From the NCBI GenBank assembly GCA_027487845.1, contig JAIYCV010000026.1:310001-374000 (forward strand): a stretch of DNA of 64,000 bases, in the 5' to 3' direction. This stretch comes from Flammeovirgaceae bacterium (GTDB lineage Bacteria; Bacteroidota; Bacteroidia; Cytophagales; Cyclobacteriaceae). The translations under genes and the position numbers were made by a program. Below the pieces are notes generated by a model. That model was not told the DNA's origin. It saw only the letters and a program-made list of their open reading frames with translations, and did no database searches. Positions 49,872 through 58,364 of this stretch are shown here, piece by piece (position 1 is the stretch's first letter; the number at the start of each line of letters is the position of its first letter).

Positions 49872-50096
49872 CTACTCTCGCAGATTCCTAGAGTAACTAA
49901 GAATATTTTGAATGGAACTGGCCGCGGGCTGCATTTGTGCATAGTCCAGCGTTCTAGTGCTTATTACCAACTCTTTGTATTGCTCCTGCAATACAGAGTC
50001 GCAGATCAAAGCTTTATTTATTTCCTTCGTCTCCTGCTCCGTGGTCTCTTTGTATAAATACCTGATCAAATCGTTTTGGGTAAAGATTTTTATCAT
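49872..50096 (-). CDS. hypothetical small protein, candidate regulator of the sigma factor
   Basis: 74 aa; overlaps 3' end of the sigma-factor ORF by 83 nt in another frame. Confidence 0.55.
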   Translation of the reverse strand: MIKIFTQNDLIRYLYKETTEQETKEINKALICDSVLQEQYKELVISTRTLDYAQMQPAASSIQNILSYSRNLRE

Positions 50097-50670
50097 AGGC
50101 TATCTTTTGTTTTTGAATTTTCTTTCTCAAGTTCATCAGCGCATAACGCATTCGCCCCAACGCTGTGTTGATACTTACATCTGTTTTTGCAGCAATTTCC
50201 TGGAAGCTCATATCCAGGTAATGACGCATAATCAATACCTGCTTTTGCTCCTTCGGAAGTTCCTTTATTAAATCACGTAAACGTGTTTTGTTGTCTTTTA
50301 GTATTTGTGCCGTTTCGTATGATTCTTCTGCAAAATCCATAGAATCAAAAATTCGGCTTCCATCTTCCAGCACCATCTCGGGGTGCCTTTTATCTTTTCG
50401 GAAACTGTCGATGGCCAAATTGTGTGCTATTCTGCTAATCCAAGGTTTAAATTTACCCTCTTCATTATACTTGCCACTTTTTATTGTATTGATCGCTTTA
50501 ATAAACGTTTCCTGCAAAAGATCTTCTGCTTGGTACCTGTCTTTCACAATTAAGTAAATAGCAGTATACACTTTGGATTTGTGTCTTGATAAAAGCACTT
50601 CGAATGCTTTTTCGTTACCACTTTGATATTGCGTCACCAGTTGGCTGTCGCTTAATCTGTTCTCTATCAT
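50014..50670 (-). CDS. ECF-type RNA polymerase sigma-70 factor
   Basis: 218 aa; YQAEDLLQETFIKAI, KFKPWISRIAHNLAIDSFRK, LPKEQKQVLIMRHYLDMSFQEIAAKTDVSINTALGRMRYAL. Confidence 0.93.
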   Translation of the reverse strand: MIENRLSDSQLVTQYQSGNEKAFEVLLSRHKSKVYTAIYLIVKDRYQAEDLLQETFIKAINTIKSGKYNEEGKFKPWISRIAHNLAIDSFRKDKRHPEMVLEDGSRIFDSMDFAEESYETAQILKDNKTRLRDLIKELPKEQKQVLIMRHYLDMSFQEIAAKTDVSINTALGRMRYALMNLRKKIQKQKIAYDKNLYPKRFDQVFIQRDHGAGDEGNK

Positions 50671-50848
50671 TCGTTCTCACATTTAGGTAACGTAGAGGTT
50701 TATATCGATAGTGTATGGGGTTGATTTTATAATTTGAAGTGAAAAGGTAAAAATATTATTGAAAGGCGCAAAAATTTTTGAAAAAATTCTTGCCTACTAC
50801 CTAATTTCTTTTGCTAATTGAACCCGATTTTACTGTACAACCAAACCA

Positions 50849-51223
50849 ATGGCCTTAACAAAGAAAAGAGTAATTAAAAGTTTAGAAAATCTTTCGGAAG
50901 ATTTGCGAGAACTGATTCAGCATCAATATCCTACCGGATATCAATCAAGTATTCAGCGGATTTCCAACGCGAAAAATGAGCCCATATTCGTTTTTCCCTT
51001 GGAAACAGAAGACGCGGTGTATTTAGTGAAAGTACCAACAACAAAAAATAGTGACGGAGATTACAGTGTCCAATCAAATAAAAAACAAGATTTTGATGGT
51101 GAAGATGATTTCAAGACACCTGACGATGATGACGCAGATGCAGTTGACGGTGGTGATGATTTTGACGATGACGGAGATGGTGGCAAAAAAGATCCTAGCT
51201 ATGATCCTGATTTTGATGACTAA
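50849..51223 (+). CDS. hypothetical protein with Asp-rich C-terminal tail
   Basis: 124 aa; MALTKKRVIKSLENLSEDLRELI..., tail DDDDADAVDGGDDFDDDGDGGKKDPSYDPDFDD. Confidence 0.7.
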   Translation: MALTKKRVIKSLENLSEDLRELIQHQYPTGYQSSIQRISNAKNEPIFVFPLETEDAVYLVKVPTTKNSDGDYSVQSNKKQDFDGEDDFKTPDDDDADAVDGGDDFDDDGDGGKKDPSYDPDFDD

Positions 51224-51256
51224 GGAACTGATATAAAAACTTTATCTTTTAAATTG

Positions 51257-51288
51257 AACACCACCTGAAAAGTGGTGTTTCTTTTTTG
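51257..51288 (+). terminator. Rho-independent terminator
   Basis: AACACCAC (51257-51264)/GTGGTGTT (51272-51279) followed by TCTTTTTTG. Confidence 0.82.
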
Positions 51289-51356
51289 TACTTCTTTTCG
51301 GCAGCTAACTGCTTTCATAGGATTGGCGTACCACTTTAATTATTTTTGCACTTCTC

Positions 51357-54182
51357 ATGGTAAACAATCCCCTATTGACCGACTCTTCTTTGGATGAACT
51401 AAGCCCTAAAGAGTTCATTATCATTAAAAGAGCACGTGTAAACAACCTGAAAAACCTTAGCGTAGCCATTCCTCGCAATAAACTGGTGGTTATTACTGGA
51501 CTTTCAGGATCTGGCAAATCATCGCTGGCATTTGACACTCTTTTTGCCGAGGGCCAACGCATGTATGTAGAAAGCCTTAGCAGCTACGCACGCCAATTTC
51601 TTGGCCGAATGGAAAAGCCTGAGGTCGATTACATTCGAGGGGTATCGCCCGCCATTGCCATCGAACAGCGGGTAAACACGCGTAATCCCCGATCTACCGT
51701 GGGCACCACTACTGAAATTTACGACTACTTAAAGTTACTCTACGCACGCATTGGCAAAACACTTTCCCCCATCAGCGGAAGGGAAGTAAAGCGCGATACC
51801 GTGCAAGACGTAGTTGACTACATAAATAAATTAAAAGAAGGAACTCGCGTTATGATTGCCTGCCCGCTCAAAATAGAGAAGGGCAGAAAAGCCGTTGACG
51901 AATTAAATTTATTGTTGAGTAAAGGCTTTACCCGCGTGTTAATAAACGGCAACGTGGCTTTTATTGAGGAAACGGTTGCAGCGGCAAAAAAGCTCGCAAA
52001 GAATGATGTTCTTGAAATATTGATCGACCGTGCCGCTGTTAACGCGACTGACGAAGACTTAACCTATCGCTTGGGTGATTCCGTTCAGACGGCTTTCTTT
52101 GAAGGTCATGGCGATTGTTTGGTTTATGTTGAAGGAAAAGACAAGACTCCTTTTTCCGATAGATTTGAATTGGATGGCATGTTGTTTACCGAGCCATCGG
52201 TAAATTTCTTTAGTTTCAATAATCCCTTTGGCGCCTGCCAAACCTGCGAGGGCTTTGGTAAAGTAATTGGCATTGATCATGACCTGGCTATTCCTGACAA
52301 AAGCCTTTCGGTTTATGAGGGTGCGATAGCCCCTTGGCGCACCGAAGCGATGAGCGAATGGCAAAAACCTCTTCTAAAAAACGGAATCAAATTCGACTTC
52401 CCTGTACATAGAGCCTACAACGAACTTACTAAAGCTCAACAAGAATTGTTGTGGACGGGCAACGAATACTTTCAAGGAATCACCACATTTTTTAAACACA
52501 TCGAATCGCAATCGCATAAAATACAATATCGGGTAATGGTTTCGCGCTTTCGCGGACGAACCACGTGCCCCGATTGCCGCGGTACCAAGTTGAGAAAAGA
52601 TGCATCGTATGTAAAGATTGAAGGAGTTTCTATTACCGACCTTGTGCTCTTGCCAATTGAAGAGGCGTTGGCTCATTTTCAACAAATAAAACTGCCTCCT
52701 TACGAGAAGAAAGTTTCCGAGAGAATTCTCACGGAGATAAAATCGCGCCTCGAATACATGGTGAAAGTGGGCTTGGGCTATCTTACTTTAAACCGAGTAG
52801 TATCAACACTCTCGGGTGGCGAGTTTCAGCGAATTAAGTTGGCTACTTCCCTAGGCAGTTCGCTGGTCGGCTCCATGTACATTATGGACGAACCCAGCAT
52901 TGGCCTTCACCCGCGCGATACGGAGCGCATGATTGAAGTACTAAAATCCTTGCGGGATCTTGGCAACACCGTGATTGTTGTAGAGCATGAAGAAGAAATT
53001 ATGCGTGCGGCCGATCAGATCATTGACATCGGGCCCGATGCAGGCTCGCATGGTGGCCATCTTGTTTTTCAAGGTACCATCAATCAGATGAATGGCAAGG
53101 TTAACTCTCATACAACCGATTACCTTACGGGAAAAGAAAAAATTGCCATTCCAACGCAACGAAGAAAATGGAAAGACTCTCTCCACTTGGTTGGCGCCCG
53201 CGAAAATAATCTTAAGAACCTTTCAGTAAAATTTCCGCTTGGCGTGCTTACGGTTATTACCGGAGTAAGTGGCTCTGGAAAATCTACGTTGATAAAAAAG
53301 ATCATCTACCCAGCACTAGGCCGAATGCATGGCAGCGTTGCTGAAACGCCCGGCAAATATGACCGCCTGGAGGGCGACATCAATAAAATCACGCAAGTAG
53401 AATTTGTTGATCAAAACCCGATTGGTAAATCATCGCGCTCCAACCCGATAAGTTATGTAAAGGCGTATGATGCCATCCGTCAGTTATATGCTGATCAACC
53501 CTTATCACAACAACGAGGTTATAAACCATCGCATTTTTCATTTAATGTGGAAGGCGGTCGCTGCGAAACCTGCGAAGGTGAAGGCGAAATAAAAGTGGAG
53601 ATGCAGTTTATGGCCGACATCTTTCTTACCTGCGAAAGCTGCCATGGCAAACGCTTTAAACAAGAAGTACAAGAAGTAGAGCACAATGGCAAGAGCATTG
53701 CCGATGTGCTCGACATGACGGTAGAAGAAGGGCTTGAATTTTTTAAAGACAAAAAACCAATACACGATAAATTAAGTCCGCTGTTTGAAGTTGGTCTAGG
53801 TTACGTAAAACTTGGACAGTCTTCTAATTCATTGAGCGGAGGGGAAGCACAACGTGTGAAGCTTGCTTCATTTCTCAGTAAGAAATCTACCGAGAACAAA
53901 GAACACATACTGTTCATATTCGATGAGCCCACCACGGGCTTGCATTTTCATGACATCTCAAAACTATTGAAAGCCATCAATGCATTGGTGGATGAAGGCC
54001 ATACTGTTTTTGTCATTGAGCACAACCTCGAAGTAATTAAATGTGCGGACTGGATTATCGACCTTGGCCCGGAAGGTGGAGAGAAAAAGGGCGGCAATCT
54101 TTTATTTGAAGGCACACCCGAAGACATGGTGAAAAAAGGCAAAGGCTATACAACAGAGTTTTTGAGGGGGAAGATGGGGTGA
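51357..54182 (+). CDS. uvrA: excinuclease ABC subunit A
   Basis: 941 aa; [50 protein letters not shown] zinc motifs, two ABC signature motifs. Confidence 0.98.
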   Translation: MVNNPLLTDSSLDELSPKEFIIIKRARVNNLKNLSVAIPRNKLVVITGLSGSGKSSLAFDTLFAEGQRMYVESLSSYARQFLGRMEKPEVDYIRGVSPAIAIEQRVNTRNPRSTVGTTTEIYDYLKLLYARIGKTLSPISGREVKRDTVQDVVDYINKLKEGTRVMIACPLKIEKGRKAVDELNLLLSKGFTRVLINGNVAFIEETVAAAKKLAKNDVLEILIDRAAVNATDEDLTYRLGDSVQTAFFEGHGDCLVYVEGKDKTPFSDRFELDGMLFTEPSVNFFSFNNPFGACQTCEGFGKVIGIDHDLAIPDKSLSVYEGAIAPWRTEAMSEWQKPLLKNGIKFDFPVHRAYNELTKAQQELLWTGNEYFQGITTFFKHIESQSHKIQYRVMVSRFRGRTTCPDCRGTKLRKDASYVKIEGVSITDLVLLPIEEALAHFQQIKLPPYEKKVSERILTEIKSRLEYMVKVGLGYLTLNRVVSTLSGGEFQRIKLATSLGSSLVGSMYIMDEPSIGLHPRDTERMIEVLKSLRDLGNTVIVVEHEEEIMRAADQIIDIGPDAGSHGGHLVFQGTINQMNGKVNSHTTDYLTGKEKIAIPTQRRKWKDSLHLVGARENNLKNLSVKFPLGVLTVITGVSGSGKSTLIKKIIYPALGRMHGSVAETPGKYDRLEGDINKITQVEFVDQNPIGKSSRSNPISYVKAYDAIRQLYADQPLSQQRGYKPSHFSFNVEGGRCETCEGEGEIKVEMQFMADIFLTCESCHGKRFKQEVQEVEHNGKSIADVLDMTVEEGLEFFKDKKPIHDKLSPLFEVGLGYVKLGQSSNSLSGGEAQRVKLASFLSKKSTENKEHILFIFDEPTTGLHFHDISKLLKAINALVDEGHTVFVIEHNLEVIKCADWIIDLGPEGGEKKGGNLLFEGTPEDMVKKGKGYTTEFLRGKMG

Positions 54183-54402
54183 TTTGAAAATTGGAAAATT
54201 GGAAGATGAGCTAATTGAATAACTGCTTACAAAGGCAGCGGTGCTCAATGAATTAGCATTTAATGGGTGGAATCATTCGATTGCGCTTAAGTTCAACCAT
54301 AAGCAACGGCTTTAATTATCAAATTATCAAATTGATACATTAACAATTTGGCTATATTTCATTTCCAAATCGTCATATTTTCAAATTGATCCATTAATCG
54401 CC

Positions 54403-57400
54403 ATGTCCATAAAAGTTGCCATACACCATCAGATGAGCTATGCGTATGATCGCGTAGTAAACTTGTCACCCCATACGTTTCGGTTGCGCCCCGCTCCGCA
54501 TTGCCGCACACCTATTCTGGCTTACTCTTTAAAGATTACTCCAGCCAATCATTTTATTAATTGGCAACAAGACCCTTTCGGGAATATGCTGGCTCGCGTG
54601 GTGTTCCCTGAAAAAACAACTCAACTCAGTTTTGAGGTGGAGGTGATTGCAGATATGATCGTTATCAATCCGTTCGACTTTTTTGTAGAGAAGTATGCAG
54701 ATGATTTTCCATTTGCCTATGATACACAACTAAAGAAAGAACTCCTCCCCTATTTTGAAGTGACTGAGAACGGTCCATTGTTGCAGCAATGGGTAAAGTC
54801 AATTGATATTTCTCATAAGAAGCGGATCATCGATTTCTTAGTCGAGCTAAATCAACAAGTGTGGAAGAATACGCAATACACTGTAAGGCTAGAGCCAGGG
54901 GTTCAAACTTGCGAGGATACGCTTTCGTTGAAAAGTGGCTCTTGCCGTGATTCGGGTTGGCTATTAGTTCAAGTACTTCGTCACCTTGGTTTAGCAGCGC
55001 GGTTTGCTTCGGGTTATCTCATTCAGTTGAAGGCCGATACCAAAGCGTTAGACGGGCCATCTGGCACAGAAAAAGATTTTACCGACTTACATGCCTGGGC
55101 AGAAGTTTTCATTCCCGGTGCGGGCTGGGTTGGGTTAGATCCTACTTCAGGATTGTTTGCAGGAGAAGGTCATATTCCGCTTTGTTGTACACCAGACCCT
55201 GTAAGCGCTGCGCCTGTTACTGGTCTCACCGATGTTTGTGAAGTAACGTTCTCCTTTAAAAATGAAGTTACTCGAATTCACGAAGACCCACGTGTAACTA
55301 AGCCCTACACCGAAGAACAATGGGCACGGATAATTGCGTTGGGCAATCAAGTAGAAGAGGACTTGCAAAAAGGTGATGTGCGACTAACAATGGGTGGTGA
55401 ACCTACCTTTGTTTCTGTAGACGATATGGAAGCCAAGGAATGGAATACCGGAGCAGACGGTCCGCAAAAAAGAAAATTGGGCGCTGAACTGATTAAAAAA
55501 TTAAAAACTTCCTTCGCGCCTAACGGATATATTCACAAAGGGCAAGGCAAGTGGTACCCCGGTGAGCCATTGCCTCGCTGGCAGTATTCTGCCTATTGGC
55601 GAAAGGACGGTGAACCGATTTGGAAGAATGACAATCTGCTAGATCTAGATGAGGCGCCTTCCAACTACACAGTAGCCGATGCAAAAAGGATTGCGCACGA
55701 ACTCACCAAGTTTTTGAATATCCCAGAAGAACATATCCATCCCGCAAAGGAAGATGTATTTTATTTTTTATGGGAAGAAAACAAAGTGCCTGTAAACATT
55801 GATCCATACAAAGCAAACCTGAATGATTCGTTGGAACGGAAAAAGCTTGCAGAGTTGCTAACCAAAGGATTGGCCGAGGATGCGGGTTACGTTATCCCAC
55901 TGGAATGGAATCATTGGAACAGCCGATGGATTTCGTGCAAATGGCCCTTTCGTAACGATCAGCTTACATTGATTCCGGGCAATTCACCCATCGGTCTTAG
56001 GCTTCCACTAAAATCGCTGGCTTACACAAGCGAAACAAAACTGCAACGCAAAGTAGAGCGCAGCACATTTGAAGAGTTGGAAAAGCTCGAAAATTTCCAA
56101 ACGAAAGCAGGAGAGCGATACGATAAATCCATACCCGAAGAAAATCTTCCCAAGGAATTTTATCAGCAACCTTATCCTGAAGATGAGCAAGTTGAAGCAG
56201 AAGGACAGCCAAAAGAAAAAAAGGAAAAGAAAGAAGAAGTAGAAACCACCTTTCAGATTTATACCATCAAAACAGCTTTGTGTATTGAAGCGCGTGAAGG
56301 CCGAATTTATTTCTTTATGCCTCCACTCACATACGTGGAACACTATTTAGATATATTGGCCTGTATCGAAGCAGCAGCTACAAAATTAAACTTGAAAGTT
56401 ATCATTGAAGGATATGAACCTCCTTTTGATAATCGGGTCACCAAGCTTTCGCTTTCGCCAGATCCGGGAGTATTGGAAGTGAACATCCATCCGGCAAAGA
56501 GTTGGAATGAACTATTGAAAAATTATGACATCCTTTTTGAGCAAGCAAGACTTAGTCGATTAAGCACTGAGAAATTTAACCTAGACGGCAAGCACACGGG
56601 CACGGGTGGGGGCAACCACATCACCATTGGCGGTATAACGCCATCTGATAGTCCGCTGCTTCGCAGGCCTGATTTATTGAGAAGCCTGATTACTTATTGG
56701 CAGCATCATCCCGGCCTGTCGTATCTTTTTTCCTCTTCATTTGTTGGGCCCACCAGCCAGGCACCGCGCGTTGATGAAGGGCGCCAAGAGATGTTGTATG
56801 AACTGGAACTGGCTTTCAACCAAATCCCCGATAACGGTCAAATTCCTTTTTGGTTGGTCGATCGAATTTTTAGAAACTTATTGATCGACATCACAGGAAA
56901 CACTCATCGTGCGGAGTTTTGCATTGATAAATTATACTCACCCGATAGTTCAACCGGAAGATTGGGCATATTAGAGTTCCGTGGCTTTGATATGCCACCA
57001 AGCAAAGAAATGTGTATTGTACAATTGCTTTTGATACGCACCTTGGTTGCTAGGTTTTGGAATAAGCCCTACAAACATAAGCTTACGCGATGGGGCACCG
57101 AGCTTTACGATAAGTTTATGTTACCTCATTACGTGCAACAAGATTTAGCCGAAGTTGTGCGCGATCTCCAAAAGCAGGGTTATCCTTTTCAACTCAAGTG
57201 GCTCGAAACATTTTTGGAGTTTCGCTTTCCCCTTTACGGGAAAATAAAAGTACAAGAGATGGAGTTGCTTGTGCGCATGGGCATTGAGCCTTGGCACGTG
57301 TTGGGCGAAGAAGCCGCACAAGGCGGAACGGCCCGGTTTGTTGATTCATCTGTGGAGCGAGTGGAGGTAAAAGTGAAAAACTTTAATGCCGATCGTTACA

Positions 57401-57831
57401 TGGTAACCTGTAATGGTGTGCCAGTGCCATTGCAATTCACCGATGTGAAAGGCGAGTATGTGGCAGGTGTTCGCTATCGCGCCTGGACCCCTCCCTCAGC
57501 ATTGCACCCCACGTTGGGCAAAGATGTGCCGCTCGTCTTTGATATTGTCGATACGTGGAATCATCGAGCCATCGGTGGTTGTACCTATCATGTGGCGCAT
57601 CCTGGTGGCAGAAATTACGACAGCTTCCCGGTCAATTCTTATGAAGCCGAGGGCAGAAGAATTAGCCGTTTTTGGACACAAGGGCACACACAAGGAGCAT
57701 TTACGCCAACGGAGAGTTTTAGCGTGGCAACAAGATATTTAGAGCCAAATGAAGTTCCTAGAAATTTTGATCCACCTCCATTGAGAATAAGTCCGGAATA
57801 TCCACGTACTTTAGATTTGAGACAATTTTGA
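54403..57831 (+). CDS. transglutaminase family protein with DUF2126 C-terminal region
   Basis: 1142 aa; SGSCRDSGWLLVQVLRHLGLAARFASGYL, DLHAWAEVFIPGAGWVGLDPTSG, GGGNHITIGG, EFRGFDMPPSKEM. Confidence 0.92.
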   Translation: MSIKVAIHHQMSYAYDRVVNLSPHTFRLRPAPHCRTPILAYSLKITPANHFINWQQDPFGNMLARVVFPEKTTQLSFEVEVIADMIVINPFDFFVEKYADDFPFAYDTQLKKELLPYFEVTENGPLLQQWVKSIDISHKKRIIDFLVELNQQVWKNTQYTVRLEPGVQTCEDTLSLKSGSCRDSGWLLVQVLRHLGLAARFASGYLIQLKADTKALDGPSGTEKDFTDLHAWAEVFIPGAGWVGLDPTSGLFAGEGHIPLCCTPDPVSAAPVTGLTDVCEVTFSFKNEVTRIHEDPRVTKPYTEEQWARIIALGNQVEEDLQKGDVRLTMGGEPTFVSVDDMEAKEWNTGADGPQKRKLGAELIKKLKTSFAPNGYIHKGQGKWYPGEPLPRWQYSAYWRKDGEPIWKNDNLLDLDEAPSNYTVADAKRIAHELTKFLNIPEEHIHPAKEDVFYFLWEENKVPVNIDPYKANLNDSLERKKLAELLTKGLAEDAGYVIPLEWNHWNSRWISCKWPFRNDQLTLIPGNSPIGLRLPLKSLAYTSETKLQRKVERSTFEELEKLENFQTKAGERYDKSIPEENLPKEFYQQPYPEDEQVEAEGQPKEKKEKKEEVETTFQIYTIKTALCIEAREGRIYFFMPPLTYVEHYLDILACIEAAATKLNLKVIIEGYEPPFDNRVTKLSLSPDPGVLEVNIHPAKSWNELLKNYDILFEQARLSRLSTEKFNLDGKHTGTGGGNHITIGGITPSDSPLLRRPDLLRSLITYWQHHPGLSYLFSSSFVGPTSQAPRVDEGRQEMLYELELAFNQIPDNGQIPFWLVDRIFRNLLIDITGNTHRAEFCIDKLYSPDSSTGRLGILEFRGFDMPPSKEMCIVQLLLIRTLVARFWNKPYKHKLTRWGTELYDKFMLPHYVQQDLAEVVRDLQKQGYPFQLKWLETFLEFRFPLYGKIKVQEMELLVRMGIEPWHVLGEEAAQGGTARFVDSSVERVEVKVKNFNADRYMVTCNGVPVPLQFTDVKGEYVAGVRYRAWTPPSALHPTLGKDVPLVFDIVDTWNHRAIGGCTYHVAHPGGRNYDSFPVNSYEAEGRRISRFWTQGHTQGAFTPTESFSVATRYLEPNEVPRNFDPPPLRISPEYPRTLDLRQF

Positions 57832-57837
57832 GTTTAA

Positions 57838-57887
57838 TTGCCACGAATGCACGAATTAGGATTGTATTATTTGTGCATTCGTGGCAA
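57838..57887. repeat. left hairpin of the GxxExxY unit
   Basis: TTGCCACGAATGCAC (57838-57852) perfect inverted repeat of GTGCATTCGTGGCAA (57873-57887); stem extends to about 19 bp with one G-U, about 12-nt loop. Confidence 0.93.
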
Positions 57888-57954
57888 CATGGCGAGACAG
57901 TAAATGGAAAATATACTGCATAAAGAAGAGAGCTATAAAATAATAGGTTGATGT

Positions 57955-58278
57955 ATGGAGGTGCACAATAACCTTGGTGCAGGATTTTTAGAAATAGTAT
58001 ATAAAGATGCATTGGAGTATGAGTTTAAGAGAGCAAACATCCCTTTTGAAAAAGAAAAAATATATGAGGTGACCTATAAAGGAATAATTTTACCTCATAA
58101 ATTTTTCGCGGACTTTGTTATTTATGGAAACATTATTTTGGAGGTGAAAGGAGTTGCAGCAATAGCGGATGAGTTTATTGCTCAAGCGATTAACTATTTA
58201 AAGGTTTCTAAAAATCAATTAGCACTGATCGTAAACTTTGGGGAGTTGCGCTTAACTTACAAAAGAATAGTATTTTAA
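57955..58278 (+). CDS. GxxExxY family protein (PD-(D/E)XK nuclease-like), possibly truncated
   Basis: 107 aa; GAGFLEIVYKDALEYEF carries GxxExxY; FFADFVIYGNIILEVKGV; upstream in-frame MENILHKEESYKIIG*C precedes Met 57955. Confidence 0.85.
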   Translation: MEVHNNLGAGFLEIVYKDALEYEFKRANIPFEKEKIYEVTYKGIILPHKFFADFVIYGNIILEVKGVAAIADEFIAQAINYLKVSKNQLALIVNFGELRLTYKRIVF

Positions 58279-58279
58279 A

Positions 58280-58349
58280 TGCCACGAATGCACGAATTAT
58301 TGTTTTTTCCTATTCTTAAGAAAATAGTTCTATTCGTGCATTTGTGGCA
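58280..58349. repeat. right hairpin of the GxxExxY unit
   Basis: TGCCACGAATGCACGAAT (58280-58297) inverted repeat of ATTCGTGCATTTGTGGCA (58332-58349); 18 bp, one G-U. Confidence 0.93.
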
Positions 58350-58364
58350 AAACAATAAGAAATA

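Larger units (their letters stand above)
57838..58349 (+). mobile_element. putative GxxExxY-hairpin insertion unit
   Basis: Two hairpins with the same arm sequence (TGCCACGAATGCAC) flank a single GxxExxY ORF; removing the unit leaves about 21 nt between operon genes. Confidence 0.55.

Noticed and set aside
51051-51236. 61-aa ORF in the Asp-rich gene
   Set aside because: Alternative-frame product of the GAT-rich low-complexity tail.
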